A stretch of 64,000 nucleotides of DNA from Polycladidibacter hongkongensis (GCF_001561995.1 NZ_LLWC01000024.1:62001-126000); one strand, 5' to 3'; shown: positions 19,233 to 29,715, counted from the stretch's first letter. The notes: generated by a model from the sequence alone, not told the origin. Made by a program: numbers and translations.

Positions 19233-19391
19233 GAGGCTTTGCGGGGGCGCTGTTAATCAGCTGGCGCGAAACATATAAAACCGCTGGACTTTAGAGGCTA
19301 CTCGTGGTTCCTCTAGCGCCCAAGGTTATCCCAAGAGTGCCATAAGCGGCCTTCGCGTTGGAGAAGGTCCCAAGCAGGAAGCGAGACTACC

Positions 19392-19841
19392 ATGACGTCT
19401 GTGCCAAATATCCTCGTTATCGAGGCGCGTTTCTACGAAGATCTGGCAGATGCCCTTTACGAAGGGGCTGAAGAGGTGCTGGAGCGGGCTGGTGCGCGTA
19501 TCTCGCGTGTGAGTGTGCCGGGCGTTTTGGAGATTCCTGCGGCTATGTCTATGGCGCTCGCAGCTATTGAAACCGGCAGTGCCGACTATGACGGCTTTGT
19601 TTTGCTTGGTGTTGTGATTCGCGGTGAAACCACGCATTACGATGTGGTTTGCAATGAATCTGCCAGAGCGATTATGGAGCTGGTGGTTGATGCTGCTGTG
19701 CCGGTGGGCAACGGGATCCAGACAGTTGAAAACGAAGAGCAGGCATGGGCACGTGCCAGCCTCGACCAGAAGAACAAGGGCGGCGGCGCAGCCGAGGCTT
19801 GCCTTGCGATGATCAAGGTACGCGACCGCTTCGGGATTTAA
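19392..19841 (+). CDS. ribH: 6,7-dimethyl-8-ribityllumazine synthase
   Basis: The 149-aa enzyme joins the pyrimidine intermediate with dihydroxybutanone phosphate to make lumazine. Visible motifs are IEARFYEDLADALYEGA near the N-terminus, VPGVLEIPAAM, and VLLGVVIRGETTHYDVVC with the catalytic His. It lies 160 bases after ribE. In that gap there is a hairpin GGCCTTC/GAAGGTCC but no FMN riboswitch consensus. nusB follows after six bases. Confidence 0.96.
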   Translation: MTSVPNILVIEARFYEDLADALYEGAEEVLERAGARISRVSVPGVLEIPAAMSMALAAIETGSADYDGFVLLGVVIRGETTHYDVVCNESARAIMELVVDAAVPVGNGIQTVENEEQAWARASLDQKNKGGGAAEACLAMIKVRDRFGI

Positions 19842-19847
19842 GCAAGT

Positions 19848-20339
19848 ATGGAACAAGAGAATAATAAGGGCGCAAAAGCGCCTCGTCTGGTTAACAAGCG
19901 CGGCGCGGCGCGGCTTGCCGCTGTGCAGGCTGTGTACCAGCTTGAAGTTGGCGGAAGCCGGGTGAATGACGTTGTCAGCGAATTTGAAGTGTTTCGCCTT
20001 GGGCAAGAGCTTGATGGCGAGAAATACCGCGATGCGGATGCGGCGTGGTTTCGCGATCTGGTGCAGGCGGTGTTTGAAGAGCAGAAGATTATCGATCCGA
20101 AGCTGCACAGCATCCTGTCACAGGATTGGCCGCTAAAACGGGTTGATGCAACTTTGCGCTCTATTTTGCGTGTGGCCTATGCGGAGCTTTTGCGCAAAAA
20201 AGATGTTCCGGCGAAAGTGATTATCAACGAGTTCATCGAGATTACCAAGGCGTTTTACGATCAAGACGAGCCGAAGCTGGTTAATGGCTTGCTCAACCGC
20301 TTGGCGCGTGATGTGCGCGCGGACGAGTTTGACGCCTAG
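19848..20339 (+). CDS. nusB: Transcription antitermination factor NusB
   Basis: The 163-aa all-helical RNA-binding protein works with NusE/S10 in rRNA antitermination. The family pattern is seen in RGAARLAAVQAVYQLEVGG near the N-terminus, RVDATLRSILRVAYAEL and VIINEFIEITKAFYDQDEPK near the C-terminus. The gene follows ribH at a 6-base distance, the usual ribH-nusB linkage. Confidence 0.96.
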   Translation: MEQENNKGAKAPRLVNKRGAARLAAVQAVYQLEVGGSRVNDVVSEFEVFRLGQELDGEKYRDADAAWFRDLVQAVFEEQKIIDPKLHSILSQDWPLKRVDATLRSILRVAYAELLRKKDVPAKVIINEFIEITKAFYDQDEPKLVNGLLNRLARDVRADEFDA

Positions 20340-20396
20340 GCAGCGGCGGGTCTTGGGCAGGTGTGCCCGAAGATAAGAATATGAAGGAGGCGGCGC

Positions 20397-21407
20397 ATGG
20401 CTGCTGGTAGACTTGGCGAGTTTGAGCTGATTTACCAGTATCTTGCGCCGCTTGCTGTTGGGGCAGGGGCTGCGGCCTTGCGCGATGATGCGGCGACCTA
20501 TTGCCCTGAAGCTGGTCATGAACTGGTGATCAGCAAGGACATGTTGGCGGCGGACCGACATTTCTTCGCTTGTGATCCGCCGGAAATGATTGCGCGCAAG
20601 GCGTTACGGGTCAATTTTTCAGATATTGCCGCCAAAGGGGCGCGGCCGAAGGCGGTGTTGCTCGGGCTTGGTCTTGGCGCCGATTTTACCGAGGATTTTG
20701 CCAAGAGTTTTTGCAAGGGCCTTGCCGAGGATCTGGTTGGCTATGGCGTGGAGCTGCTGGGCGGAGATACCATTGCCAGCGGGGCGGGGCTGATCCTTTC
20801 GGTGACGGCGTTTGGAGAAATGCCGCAGGGGTCTTGCGTGCGCCGCTTCGGTGCGCGGGCTGGCGATATTGTTTATGCGACTGGGACAATCGGCGATGCG
20901 GCATTGGGGTTGCAGCTGCGCCTTAAGAGCGATGCGGCGCAGCAATGGCGGCTGGACGGCGCGCGGCAAAGGGAGCTGCTCGATCGTTACTTGCTGCCAG
21001 AACCGAGAGTTGATGCGGCAAATGCTGTGCGGCTTTACGCTAATGCAGCGATGGATGTGTCTGATGGGTTGATTGCGGATCTGGCGCATATCTGCAAGCA
21101 AAGCGGCGTAGATGCACACCTTGATGTTTCGCAGGTGCCATTGAGCGCGGCTGCGGCGCAGGTGGTGGCGCAAGACACTCAAGCGCTTAAAACCGTGTTG
21201 ACTGGCGGCGATGACTACGAAATCCTCTGCACTGTGGCGATGGAAAATACCGGTACCTTTGAGGCCGAAATGACGCGAGCGGGTGTTCCAGTGCGGCGTA
21301 TCGGGCGGATGCTCGCACCTAAAGCGGGTGCGCAAGGGCGGGTGCAGCTGACACACAACGGCGCGGCGTTTTCCCTTGACAGGGAGGTGGGCTTTCGGCA
21401 CTTTTAG
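20397..21407 (+). CDS. thiL: Thiamine-monophosphate kinase
   Basis: The 336-aa enzyme phosphorylates thiamine monophosphate to thiamine diphosphate. The PurM-like fold is marked by LRDDAATYCP (metal/ATP Asp pair), NFSDIAAKGARPKAVLLGL, GGDTIASGAGLILSVTAFG and MDVSDGLIADLAHICKQSG. GGAGG lies 7 bases before the ATG. It follows nusB, a conserved order, and precedes a transporter gene. Confidence 0.95.
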   Translation: MAAGRLGEFELIYQYLAPLAVGAGAAALRDDAATYCPEAGHELVISKDMLAADRHFFACDPPEMIARKALRVNFSDIAAKGARPKAVLLGLGLGADFTEDFAKSFCKGLAEDLVGYGVELLGGDTIASGAGLILSVTAFGEMPQGSCVRRFGARAGDIVYATGTIGDAALGLQLRLKSDAAQQWRLDGARQRELLDRYLLPEPRVDAANAVRLYANAAMDVSDGLIADLAHICKQSGVDAHLDVSQVPLSAAAAQVVAQDTQALKTVLTGGDDYEILCTVAMENTGTFEAEMTRAGVPVRRIGRMLAPKAGAQGRVQLTHNGAAFSLDREVGFRHF

Positions 21408-21501
21408 CATTTGCTTGAATACCTCGCCTAAAGCCTCTTTCAAGGCCAGTTTCGTCCGTCCTCTTTTCATTTTTATTATTGTTGTTTTAGGAGGTCACCC
21501 C

Positions 21502-22722
21502 ATGACTGCTTCCCTGATTGTTGACGACCGCCTTGCCAAGCGCAATACGGTGCTGCTTGCGTTTTTCCAAGCGATTTCCGGCTCCGGTACAACAGTGTTG
21601 TATTCCAGCGTTGCGCTGTTGGTTTCAGGTACCATGAGCGTTGACAAGTCTTTGAGTACACTACCGGTGTCGCTTCTGGTGGTCGGGACAGCTCTTGGCG
21701 CGTTACCGGCGGGTATGCTGATGCGTCGCTATGGCCGGCGCAATGCTTTTATGTTCGCCGGAATTATGAAAGCCTGCTGTTCTTTGCTGCTGGCCTATGC
21801 GGCCCTAGTGAGTGATTTTCTGCTGCTGTGTTTAGGCGTGACCGGGATTGGTCTTCTTGTTGCTGTATCTTTGCAAACACGATTTGCGGCGGCTGAGGGG
21901 GCATCTGAGGCGTTCCGCCCCAAGGCAATTTCCTATGTGATGCTGGGCGGCGTGATTGCTGCAATTCTGGGGCCGCAAACGATCATCTATACTAAGGACT
22001 GGTTCTCCCCGTTCGTCTTTGTCGGCGCCTATCTGGCTCAGGCTGCCTATTATTTGCTCGGGGCGTTGGTGATCTCTTTCCTGCGGTTGCCGCAGGTCAA
22101 GCAAGAAGAGGCGCAGGTCAAAGAAAAGGGCCGTTCGCTTGGGCAGATCGTTCAACGGGGGGATTATCTCATTGCTTTAGCGTGTGCGGCGCTCAGTTAT
22201 AGCCTGATGACGTTGTTGATGACTTCTGCCCCTTTAGCAATGGTGAGTTGCGGCTTTAGCGAGTCGGATGCAGCCCTTGGAATTCAGTGGCACGTTTTAG
22301 GGATGTTTGTGCCGAGCTTCTTCACCGGATCGTTAATTAGCCGCTTTGGAACTACGCGTGTTATTGCCGCAGGTTTTGTGCTGACAGGGCTTGCCGGGGT
22401 GGCTGGTTTGACCGGTATTGAGCTGACAAATTTCTGGGGTGGCCTTGTTTTACTTGGCGTGGGCTGGAACTTTTCTTTTATTGGATCGACGCATCTGCTC
22501 ACCTCTACTTACAGTGAGACGGAAAAGTCCACCGCACAGTCGTTTAACGATTTCATTGTGTTTAGCTGTGTGGGCCTTACGTCTTTTTCCTCTGGAAAGT
22601 TATTCTTTACCGCAGGTTGGGAAACCATCAACCTGATCGTGTTGCCGGTGGTGTTTACTCTGCTGGTTCTTCTTGTTTTTCTTGGGGTTAAGCGAATGAC
22701 TTTGAGTAAGAAAGAGGGCTGA
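21502..22722 (+). CDS. Major facilitator superfamily transporter
   Basis: The 406-aa protein has twelve apparent membrane segments. Motif A between segments 2 and 3 reads GMLMRRYGRRNAFMFAG, and the central loop (KQEEAQVKEKGRS) divides the two six-helix halves. The start at 21502 has TAGGAGG about 7 bases upstream. The substrate is not recognisable; in many alphaproteobacteria an MFS gene follows thiL. An inverted repeat lies just after the stop codon. Confidence 0.88.
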   Translation: MTASLIVDDRLAKRNTVLLAFFQAISGSGTTVLYSSVALLVSGTMSVDKSLSTLPVSLLVVGTALGALPAGMLMRRYGRRNAFMFAGIMKACCSLLLAYAALVSDFLLLCLGVTGIGLLVAVSLQTRFAAAEGASEAFRPKAISYVMLGGVIAAILGPQTIIYTKDWFSPFVFVGAYLAQAAYYLLGALVISFLRLPQVKQEEAQVKEKGRSLGQIVQRGDYLIALACAALSYSLMTLLMTSAPLAMVSCGFSESDAALGIQWHVLGMFVPSFFTGSLISRFGTTRVIAAGFVLTGLAGVAGLTGIELTNFWGGLVLLGVGWNFSFIGSTHLLTSTYSETEKSTAQSFNDFIVFSCVGLTSFSSGKLFFTAGWETINLIVLPVVFTLLVLLVFLGVKRMTLSKKEG

Positions 22723-22732
22723 TCGTTGTTTT

Positions 22733-22770
22733 GGGGTAGTAGTCGTATACGTACTACAGACGACTACCCC
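22733..22770 (+). repeat. Long inverted repeat between the MFS gene and hppA
   Basis: 8-bp arms GGGGTAGT/ACTACCCC enclose further pairing around GTATACGTAC. There is no T run after it, so it may be a terminator of the MFS transcript, an operator or a processing site for hppA mRNA. Confidence 0.55.
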
Positions 22771-22900
22771 TTAAATCCTCCTTGACGGATAGTGCTGGGC
22801 ATATACCGTCTTACCTATACGTATCTCCTGCTTGTCAGGTGCTGCGTTGTACTTTGCATCTATTCTAAATGGGTGCACTCGTAATCCTAGGGGAGGATTT

Positions 22901-25030
22901 ATGACTGAACTGATTATTGCTATTGGGTGCGGACTATTGTCTGTCATCTACGGCGTCTGGGCGATCCGCAGTGTGCTGGCCGCTGATGCCGGGAATGCAC
23001 GCATGCAGGAGATTGCTGGCGCCATCCAAGAAGGCGCGCAGGCCTATCTTTCCCGTCAATACACCACCATTGCCATTGTTGGCGTGGTTATCTTTGCTTT
23101 GGTGGCTTATCTGTTGTCATTTACCGTGGCGATTGGTTTTGCCATTGGTGCGATCCTGTCCGGTGCAGCTGGTTTTATTGGTATGCTGGTTTCTGTGCGT
23201 GCCAACGTGCGTACCGCGCAAGCGGCGAGCCAGAGCCTTGGCGCCGGTTTGAGCATTGCGTTCCGCTCTGGTGCGGTCACCGGGATGTTTGTTGCCGGTC
23301 TGGCGCTGCTTGGCGTGGCGGTTTACTACTACATTCTCACCGGGCCAATGGGGTATGAACCAACCTCGCGTGCGGTGATTGATGCACTGGTGGCGCTCGG
23401 CTTTGGTGCCTCTTTGATCTCGATTTTTGCCCGTCTGGGCGGCGGTATCTTCACCAAGGGGGCCGATGTTGGCGGTGACCTTGTTGGTAAAGTGGAAGCC
23501 GGTATCCCTGAGGATGATCCGCGGAACCCGGCGACGATTGCCGATAATGTGGGTGACAATGTGGGTGACTGCGCCGGTATGGCCGCTGACTTGTTTGAAA
23601 CCTATGCGGTGACGCTTGTGGCCACAATGGTGCTTGCGGCGATTTATTTTTCCGCATCGGCGATGCTCAGCGCGACCATGCTGTATCCGCTGGTGATCTG
23701 CGGCATCTGCGGTGTTGCCTCTATTTTAGGGACATTCTTCGTCCGCCTTGGTCAATCCAACTCGATCATGGGGGCGCTTTATAAAGGCTTTATCGCGTCT
23801 GCGGTTATCTCCGCCATCGCACTTTACCCAATCACCCACTGGGTGTTTGGCGGTATGGATGTGCAACTGACCATGTCCAACGGCATCAGCTATACACCGA
23901 TGGCGCTGTTTCTTAGCGGCATCACCGGGCTTGTGGTGACGGGGTTGATCATTTGGATCACCGAGTATTACACCGGCACCGGTTATCGCCCTGTACGCTC
24001 CATTGCAAAATCGAGTGAAACCGGACACGGCACCAACGTTATCCAGGGGCTGGCGATTTCTATGGAATCGACCGCACTGCCTGCGCTGGTGATTATTTTC
24101 GGGATCATTGTGACCTTCCAGCTGGCGGGCCTGTTCGGTATTGCCATTGCAGTGACCACGATGCTGGCGCTTGCCGGGATGGTTGTGGCGCTGGATGCGT
24201 TTGGTCCGGTAACGGATAATGCGGGCGGTATCGCAGAAATGGCCGAGTTGCCAGAGGATGTGCGCAAGACCACCGATGCGCTGGATGCTGTTGGCAACAC
24301 AACCAAGGCCGTTACCAAAGGATATGCGATTGGTTCGGCCGGGCTTGGGGCGCTGGTGCTGTTTGCGGCGTATACGGAGGACTTGAAGTTCTTTATCGCC
24401 AATAGCGACCAGTTCCCTTACTTTGCCGGTATCGAAGCGGGCGCGCTCGACTTCTCCCTGTCAAATCCATATGTGGTTGTTGGCCTGTTCTTCGGCGGCT
24501 TGTTGCCGTTCCTGTTTGGCGGGATTACCATGACCGCAGTTGGCCGCGCTGCTGGTGCGGTTGTTGAAGAGGTTCGGGCGCAATTCAAAGAGCATCCGGG
24601 GATTATGCAGGGGACAGAGCGGCCAAACTACGGCCGGGCCGTGGATATGCTGACCAAGGCAGCCATTCGGGAGATGATCGTACCGTCACTGTTGCCGGTG
24701 CTTTCCCCAATAGTGTGCTTCTATGCGATCAGCGCAATTGCTGGTAAGGCCAACGGCTTTGCGGCGCTTGGCGCAATGCTGCTGGGTGTCATTCTCACCG
24801 GTTTGTTTGTGGCACTTTCCATGACCGCTGGCGGCGGCGCATGGGACAACGCCAAGAAGCACATCGAGGATGGCAATCACGGTGGTAAAGGCTCCGAGGC
24901 GCATAAAGCTGCTGTGACAGGCGATACGGTTGGTGACCCTTATAAGGATACCTCTGGCCCTGCCGTTAACCCGATGATCAAGATCACCAATATTGTGGCC
25001 TTGCTTATTTTGGCTGTGCTGGCTCACTAA
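22901..25030 (+). CDS. hppA: Membrane-bound proton-translocating pyrophosphatase
   Basis: The 709-aa, roughly 16-helix enzyme couples PPi hydrolysis to H+ export. The substrate-binding motif is [20 protein letters not shown], followed by [20 protein letters not shown]; the second acidic site is [16 protein letters not shown]. The [10 protein letters not shown] segment has Lys and Thr at the positions that mark K+-independent H+-pumps (as in Rhodospirillum). GGGGAGG lies before ATG 22901; the open frame to 22832 has no such support. Hairpin terminators follow. Confidence 0.97.
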   Translation: MTELIIAIGCGLLSVIYGVWAIRSVLAADAGNARMQEIAGAIQEGAQAYLSRQYTTIAIVGVVIFALVAYLLSFTVAIGFAIGAILSGAAGFIGMLVSVRANVRTAQAASQSLGAGLSIAFRSGAVTGMFVAGLALLGVAVYYYILTGPMGYEPTSRAVIDALVALGFGASLISIFARLGGGIFTKGADVGGDLVGKVEAGIPEDDPRNPATIADNVGDNVGDCAGMAADLFETYAVTLVATMVLAAIYFSASAMLSATMLYPLVICGICGVASILGTFFVRLGQSNSIMGALYKGFIASAVISAIALYPITHWVFGGMDVQLTMSNGISYTPMALFLSGITGLVVTGLIIWITEYYTGTGYRPVRSIAKSSETGHGTNVIQGLAISMESTALPALVIIFGIIVTFQLAGLFGIAIAVTTMLALAGMVVALDAFGPVTDNAGGIAEMAELPEDVRKTTDALDAVGNTTKAVTKGYAIGSAGLGALVLFAAYTEDLKFFIANSDQFPYFAGIEAGALDFSLSNPYVVVGLFFGGLLPFLFGGITMTAVGRAAGAVVEEVRAQFKEHPGIMQGTERPNYGRAVDMLTKAAIREMIVPSLLPVLSPIVCFYAISAIAGKANGFAALGAMLLGVILTGLFVALSMTAGGGAWDNAKKHIEDGNHGGKGSEAHKAAVTGDTVGDPYKDTSGPAVNPMIKITNIVALLILAVLAH

Positions 25031-25059
25031 GGGCGATAGTTGACTAAAGCGTTTAAAGG

Positions 25060-25088
25060 GCGGGGGAAAATCTCCCGCTCTTTCTTGT
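25060..25088 (+). terminator. Terminator of hppA
   Basis: 8-bp stem GCGGGGGA/TCTCCCGC (one G-T pair) with an AAA loop, followed by TCTTTCTTG. Confidence 0.7.
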
Positions 25089-25173
25089 TGCTGATTGGGC
25101 TAGAGGTGCGGGCTGCATTTTCCCAGTCCATATTGCCCCAGTCGGGCAAGGCCCACGCAGGGCAGGGCAAAAG

Positions 25174-25209
25174 AAAAAGGGTTCCCTTGGTATCAAGGAA
25201 ACCCTTTTG
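25174..25209 (-). terminator. Bidirectional terminator between hppA and bamE
   Basis: 11-bp stem (25179-25189 with 25194-25204, one G-T pair), flanked by A-rich and T-rich tracts. On the minus strand it reads hairpin then TTTTTCTTTTG, fitting a bamE terminator; on the plus strand four T follow. Confidence 0.8.
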
Positions 25210-25235
25210 CCGCTTAACTAAAAGCAGTCGTGCTG

Positions 25236-25673
25236 TTACAGACGCATGGACGGGTTCTGGGCGCCGCGCAGGATTTGCGTCAGGAAGCCGTAATCGGCAC
25301 CGCCAGTGCGGGTTTTGCGGTTGAGGTAGTCGACCACCTTACCATCTTCCAGACCATAGGAGCCCATGTCTTTGACGAAGCCTTCCTCGTCAAAGTAAAC
25401 GGCGACGACGCGTTGGTCGATGATGGTTGGCTTGAAGAAGGCCACAGTCTCGGTTCGCTGGGAGATATAATAGTAGGCCTCTCCGTCCAGATCCGAAGTG
25501 GTGGAGGGGGTTCCCAACAGCAGCTCGACCTGCTCGCGGCTGGAGCCGACGCTGATCTCTTCGATGGCCTCGGTGGAGACCACGTGACCATGGGTCAATG
25601 ACTGGGTAAAACATCCCCCAAGTGGCATGGCCAAAATGGCCACCAGCGCTGCACTGCGCGCAAAATTCAACAT
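25236..25673 (-). CDS. bamE: Outer membrane protein assembly factor BamE (SmpA/OmlA family lipoprotein)
   Basis: The 145-aa precursor has a lipoprotein signal peptide ending in the lipobox PLGGC (Cys21). The SmpA/OmlA domain is marked by ISVGSSREQVELLLGTPS, YYYISQRTE and VVAVYFDEEGFVKD. BamE helps the BAM complex insert beta-barrel proteins. It is divergent from the cytochrome bc1 chaperone gene, the usual alphaproteobacterial arrangement. Confidence 0.93.
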   Translation of the reverse strand: MLNFARSAALVAILAMPLGGCFTQSLTHGHVVSTEAIEEISVGSSREQVELLLGTPSTTSDLDGEAYYYISQRTETVAFFKPTIIDQRVVAVYFDEEGFVKDMGSYGLEDGKVVDYLNRKTRTGGADYGFLTQILRGAQNPSMRL

Positions 25674-25808
25674 GCGTTACACCTTGTAGACTTGCAAATT
25701 GATCCAAAATCAATCATTCAAGCGAGTTCGAATTGCTCTTTTAATCAGTATGCGTATCGTGTTGGCAGCTTTAAGGCAACCACTGGTTCGCATGAGGATA
25801 TTCGCAGT

Positions 25809-26354
25809 ATGCTATTCAATTTTCTGCAGCGGCGGCGCTTGAAGCCGGTTTATGCGGCCTATGCCAGTGTGGTTGAACAGGCGCGCCAACCGGTTTTCTA
25901 TCTGGATTATAAGGTGAAAGACAGCGCTGAGGGGCGTTTTGAGCTAATTGTGTTGCACTGCTTTTGTTTGCTTAAGCGGCTGGATGGCAACGGGGCACAT
26001 GCCAAGCATTTTTCACAGGCACTGTTTGATCTGTTTTTTGAGGATATGGATCAAAGTATGCGTGAACTTGGTATTGGTGACGAAGGTGTGCGGCGGCGTA
26101 TTCGCAAGATGAGCGAATCGTTTTACGGGCACTCCCTTGCCTATGCTGAGGGGCTGAAGGCGCCAGATGACACAAGGCTTGCCGATGCGCTGGCCAAGAA
26201 TGTCTATGCAGATGAGGCGCTCAGCGGTGCCTTTGCCAAGGAAGCGAGCGCGCTTGCAGCCTATGTGCGCGGCGTCTTAAAGCAGCTTGCGGGGCAAGAG
26301 ATAAAATCCTTGCTCAAGGGCGAGATTGTCTGGCCGCAGCCAGACGCGTTTTAA
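25809..26354 (+). CDS. Ubiquinol-cytochrome c chaperone (CBP3-like)
   Basis: The 181-aa protein carries the ubiquinol-cytochrome c chaperone domain (CBP3/UQCC1-like): VYAAYASVVEQARQPVFYLD, the RFELIVLHCFCLLKRL segment, DLFFEDMDQSMRELGIGD and RIRKMSESFYGHSLAY. It is predicted to help assemble cytochrome b of complex III. The frame is open upstream to 25692, but ATG 25809 gives the usual start MLFNFLQRRR and has GAGG upstream. DUF177 follows. Confidence 0.9.
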   Translation: MLFNFLQRRRLKPVYAAYASVVEQARQPVFYLDYKVKDSAEGRFELIVLHCFCLLKRLDGNGAHAKHFSQALFDLFFEDMDQSMRELGIGDEGVRRRIRKMSESFYGHSLAYAEGLKAPDDTRLADALAKNVYADEALSGAFAKEASALAAYVRGVLKQLAGQEIKSLLKGEIVWPQPDAF

Positions 26355-26400
26355 TCCGCTATAAGCAGACAGCGAACAAAAGAAACCTAGGAATAAGTCG

Positions 26401-26976
26401 ATGAGCGATACAGCCTATCCATTCTCGCAGATGTTTGATGTAACAAGGCTTGCGAACACGCCCAAGCATGTGAAAATCGAGTTGGACGAGCGTGCGCGTG
26501 CTGACTTGGCTAACACCTATGATCTGGCGGAGGTTGAGAGCTTCTCGGCAGAGCTGGAAGTGCGACCGTTCCGTCGCAAGGGGGCGGCGGTGCGCGGTTC
26601 ATTATCTGCGCAGGTTACACAGAAATGTTCTGTGACGCTGGAACCTGTTCGCGAAACCGTCAACGACACATTCGAGCGGACGTTTATTCCCGAGGAAGCA
26701 GAGCGGCCACGGCGCCAAAAGGTTGATGAAGAGCTTGAGCTGCTGGTGGATGTTGAGGAGAAGGATCCGCCGGAGGGATTTGCCGGAGGCTCGATTGATC
26801 TGGGTGCTGTGCTTTGCGAGCACTTCGCGCTCGCGCTTAATCCATTTCCGCGGGCGGATGGGGTGTTGATGGACGAGAAATATGCGCCGCAACCGGAGGA
26901 TGAAGCGCAGATAGAAGAGGAAAAACGGCAAAACTCGCCCTTTGCGGCCTTGAAGGCGCTTAAGGATAATTCCTAG
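26401..26976 (+). CDS. YceD/DUF177 family protein
   Basis: The 191-aa protein matches the DUF177 (YceD) family: the conserved CSVTLEPVRETVNDTFERTF stretch, then VDEELELLVDVEEKDPPEGF and the GSIDLGAVLCEHFALALNPF motif, with a charged C-terminus. YceD in other bacteria affects 23S rRNA processing and usually lies near rpmF, plsX and fabH. Here plsX and fabH follow but no rpmF is between them. Function in this organism is inferred only from context. Confidence 0.9.
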   Translation: MSDTAYPFSQMFDVTRLANTPKHVKIELDERARADLANTYDLAEVESFSAELEVRPFRRKGAAVRGSLSAQVTQKCSVTLEPVRETVNDTFERTFIPEEAERPRRQKVDEELELLVDVEEKDPPEGFAGGSIDLGAVLCEHFALALNPFPRADGVLMDEKYAPQPEDEAQIEEEKRQNSPFAALKALKDNS

Positions 26977-27003
26977 ATAGTTTGCCAAGGTTTGCGCATT
27001 CTT

Positions 27004-27032
27004 GCGGCGCTACCGGTTCGCACAGGCGCCGC
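27004..27032 (+). other. Hairpin in the DUF177-plsX gap
   Basis: 7-bp stem GCGGCGC/GCGCCGC with a 15-base loop, without a T run. The 228-base gap has no gene that I can see; the hairpin may be a weak terminator or leader structure. Confidence 0.35.
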
Positions 27033-27204
27033 GCGCTTATTCGCATGTAGACTGCGCATGTCCAGGGCAGGGGAACTACGCGGCCTCTTGCTTTGGCGGG
27101 CTTGAAGGGGTACATGCCGCATTAAAAGAATTGGAGCTGTTGTGGTTTTTTCTGCGCGCTCTTGCCGCTACGGCCACAATTATTAAATGGGACTACGCTT
27201 AGAT

Positions 27205-28251
27205 ATGCCTGAGAAAATTCGGATTTCACTGGACGCCATGGGCGGCGATAACGGGCTGGACACCGTTCTGCCGGGCGCTGATCTGGTGCTGCAGCGTTGC
27301 CCTAATATCCAGTTTAGCCTGTTTGGCAATGCGCAAGAGATCGAAAGCCGGATTGGTGCCTATCCGAAATTGGCAGCCACGGCGAAAATCGTAGATTGTG
27401 CGGTCTCCATTACGATGGACGAGAAGCCCAGCCAAGCGCTGCGCAAGGGGCGCGGCAAGTCTTCCATGTGGAATGCGATTGCGGCGGTAAAAGAAGGTGA
27501 GGCGGATGTCGCCGTTTCAGCTGGTAATACCGGTGCGCTTATGGCGATGAGCAAGTTCTGCCTGCGCACGATGGCAGGCATTGAACGCCCGGCGATTGCC
27601 GCGATCTGGCCTACTATGCGCGGCGAATCGATTGTGCTGGATGTGGGGGCGACTGTTGGCGCGGACGCGCAGCAGTTAATCGACTTTGCGATTTTGGGCG
27701 GTGCCATGGCGCGCTCTATGCAAGGGATCAGCCGTCCGAGTATCGGCTTGCTCAATATTGGTGTTGAGGAAGTCAAAGGCGTTGAAGAGGTGCGCACTGC
27801 AGGGCGGATGCTGCGCGAGATGTCTCCTGCCAATCTGGAATATGCCGGATTTGTTGAGGGGGATGACATTGGCAAGGGCACCGTGGATGTGGTGGTAACC
27901 GAGGGTTTTGCCGGAAATATTGCGCTGAAAACAGCCGAGGGAACGGCCAAGCAATTGGGAACCTATCTGCGTTCGGCTATGAAACGGACCTTGATGGCAA
28001 AGATCGGCTATCTGTTTGCCCGAGGTGCTTTTGAGCGCTTACGGGCAAAGATGGACCCGCGCAAAGTGAATGGCGGGGTGTTCCTTGGGCTGAACGGGAT
28101 TGTTATCAAAAGCCATGGGGGCACAGATGCGGAAGGGTTTGCCTCTGCTGTCGAGCTGGCTTATGACATGGCAAAGAATAAATTGATTGAAAAAATCTCC
28201 GAGGATCTGGGCGATTATCATCGTGGCCGCTTCTCGGAAGACAACGTTTAA
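27205..28251 (+). CDS. plsX: Phosphate acyltransferase PlsX
   Basis: The 348-aa enzyme makes acyl-phosphate from acyl-ACP for phospholipid synthesis. Conserved motifs include [12 protein letters not shown] at the N-terminus, [36 protein letters not shown] and [19 protein letters not shown] 27205 gives the usual [15 protein letters not shown] start; ATG 27187 adds six residues. Neither has a strong ribosome-binding site. fabH follows with 15 bases between, so the two are co-transcribed. Confidence 0.96.
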   Translation: MPEKIRISLDAMGGDNGLDTVLPGADLVLQRCPNIQFSLFGNAQEIESRIGAYPKLAATAKIVDCAVSITMDEKPSQALRKGRGKSSMWNAIAAVKEGEADVAVSAGNTGALMAMSKFCLRTMAGIERPAIAAIWPTMRGESIVLDVGATVGADAQQLIDFAILGGAMARSMQGISRPSIGLLNIGVEEVKGVEEVRTAGRMLREMSPANLEYAGFVEGDDIGKGTVDVVVTEGFAGNIALKTAEGTAKQLGTYLRSAMKRTLMAKIGYLFARGAFERLRAKMDPRKVNGGVFLGLNGIVIKSHGGTDAEGFASAVELAYDMAKNKLIEKISEDLGDYHRGRFSEDNV

Positions 28252-28266
28252 GTGGAAGGTGGCAAG

Positions 28267-29244
28267 ATGAGCGCACGTCATTCGGTGGTATTGGGCTGCG
28301 GGAGTTACCTGCCTGAGAAAGTCCTCACCAATGAAGATATGACGAAATTCGTCGATACTTCAGATGAGTGGATCGTGCAGCGCACCGGTATTCAGCAGCG
28401 GCATATTGCTGCTGAGGGCCAGTACACCTCTGATTTGGCCGTTGAAGCTGCAAAAGCTGCGCTAGCTGATGCAGGGCTTGATGTTGAAGATATCGATCTG
28501 ATTGTTGTGGCAACTGCGACACCGGACAATACCTTTCCTGCAACTGCGGTAGAAGTGCAGCAAAAGCTTGGTATGCGCCATGGCTATGCATTTGATTTGC
28601 AAGCTGTATGCTCTGGATTTGTTTATGCTGTAAGTACTGTTGATGCCTATCTGCGCGGCGGGCTCGCCAAGCGGGCGCTGGTGATTGGTGCGGAGACGTT
28701 TTCGCGCATTCTGGATTGGGAAGACCGCACCACCTGCGTTTTGTTTGGTGATGGTGCTGGTGCCATGGTGATGGAAGCGCGTGAGGGCACAGCGGAAGAG
28801 GCTGGCCGTGGTGTGTTGTCCTGTCAGTTGCGCTCAGATGGTAGCCACAAGGAAAAACTCTATGTGGATGGCGGGCCGTCTACCACACAGACCACCGGAC
28901 ACCTGCGCATGCAAGGGCGTGAAGTCTTCAAGCATGCTGTTGGCATGGTGACCGATGTGATCAAGGCGGCGTTTGAGGATGCCAAGGTCACCGCAGATGA
29001 TCTGGATTGGTTTGTGCCGCATCAGGCCAACAAGCGGATTATTGATGCCTCAGCGAAAAAACTGAGCATAGCGCCAGAGAAGGTGGTGCAGACTGTGGCG
29101 CTGCATGGCAATACCTCTGCGGCATCGATTCCCCTCGCGCTTGATAGCATTGTGCGCGAAGGTAAGGTGAAACCCGGTGATCTGGTTATGCTGGAGGCCA
29201 TGGGCGGCGGCTTTACTTGGGGCGCGGTGCTGCTGCGTTGGTAA
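28267..29244 (+). CDS. fabH: Beta-ketoacyl-ACP synthase III
   Basis: The 325-aa enzyme condenses acetyl-CoA with malonyl-ACP to begin fatty acid synthesis. The triad is visible: Cys115 in DLQAVCSGF, His in [11 protein letters not shown] and Asn in [13 protein letters not shown] 28267 has GGAAGG upstream; a GTG at 28252 directly after the plsX stop is less likely. It forms an operon with plsX, and ihfA follows after 125 bases. Confidence 0.97.
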   Translation: MSARHSVVLGCGSYLPEKVLTNEDMTKFVDTSDEWIVQRTGIQQRHIAAEGQYTSDLAVEAAKAALADAGLDVEDIDLIVVATATPDNTFPATAVEVQQKLGMRHGYAFDLQAVCSGFVYAVSTVDAYLRGGLAKRALVIGAETFSRILDWEDRTTCVLFGDGAGAMVMEAREGTAEEAGRGVLSCQLRSDGSHKEKLYVDGGPSTTQTTGHLRMQGREVFKHAVGMVTDVIKAAFEDAKVTADDLDWFVPHQANKRIIDASAKKLSIAPEKVVQTVALHGNTSAASIPLALDSIVREGKVKPGDLVMLEAMGGGFTWGAVLLRW

Positions 29245-29369
29245 AATTTTAGCTAAAAGGGCCGCTTCGCGAAATTATGTTGACCAACTCCGTTTAACTT
29301 TATACCGTATCCCTTTGAGAACTATCTATATATTCTTGTTGGGAAGTGGTTTTGGTTTTGGAGGGTTAA

Positions 29370-29684
29370 ATGAGCAGTCATACGGTGACCCGTGCGGACT
29401 TGTGCGAAGCGGTTTATCAAAAGGTAGGTCTGTCACGCAGCGAATCTGCTGAGTTGGTGGAGCAGGTGCTTGCCGAGATTTCTGGAAGCTTGGAGCAGGG
29501 CGAGACGGTGAAACTGTCTTCATTCGGGTCATTTGTGGTGCGCTCGAAAGGCGAACGCATTGGCCGTAACCCGAAGACCGGTGAAGAAGTGCCGATCTCT
29601 CCGCGCCGCGTCATGGTGTTCAAGCCAAGCAATGTGCTGAAACAGCGGATTAACGAAGCGCTGCTGGAAGAGGTGGACGCTTAA
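29370..29684 (+). CDS. ihfA: Integration host factor alpha subunit
   Basis: The 104-aa DNA-bending protein of the HU/IHF family has the alpha-type sequence [17 protein letters not shown], the conserved [16 protein letters not shown] and the DNA-intercalating beta-arm [23 protein letters not shown] lies 6-7 bases before the ATG. The order fabH-ihfA-MerR is conserved in rhizobia and relatives. Confidence 0.96.
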   Translation: MSSHTVTRADLCEAVYQKVGLSRSESAELVEQVLAEISGSLEQGETVKLSSFGSFVVRSKGERIGRNPKTGEEVPISPRRVMVFKPSNVLKQRINEALLEEVDA

Positions 29685-29715
29685 ACGTTTGCCGCTCATA
29701 TCCTAAGGGTAACTC

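Noticed and set aside
19233-19391. Possible FMN riboswitch before ribH
   Set aside because: The gap has a small hairpin but none of the conserved RFN-element blocks.
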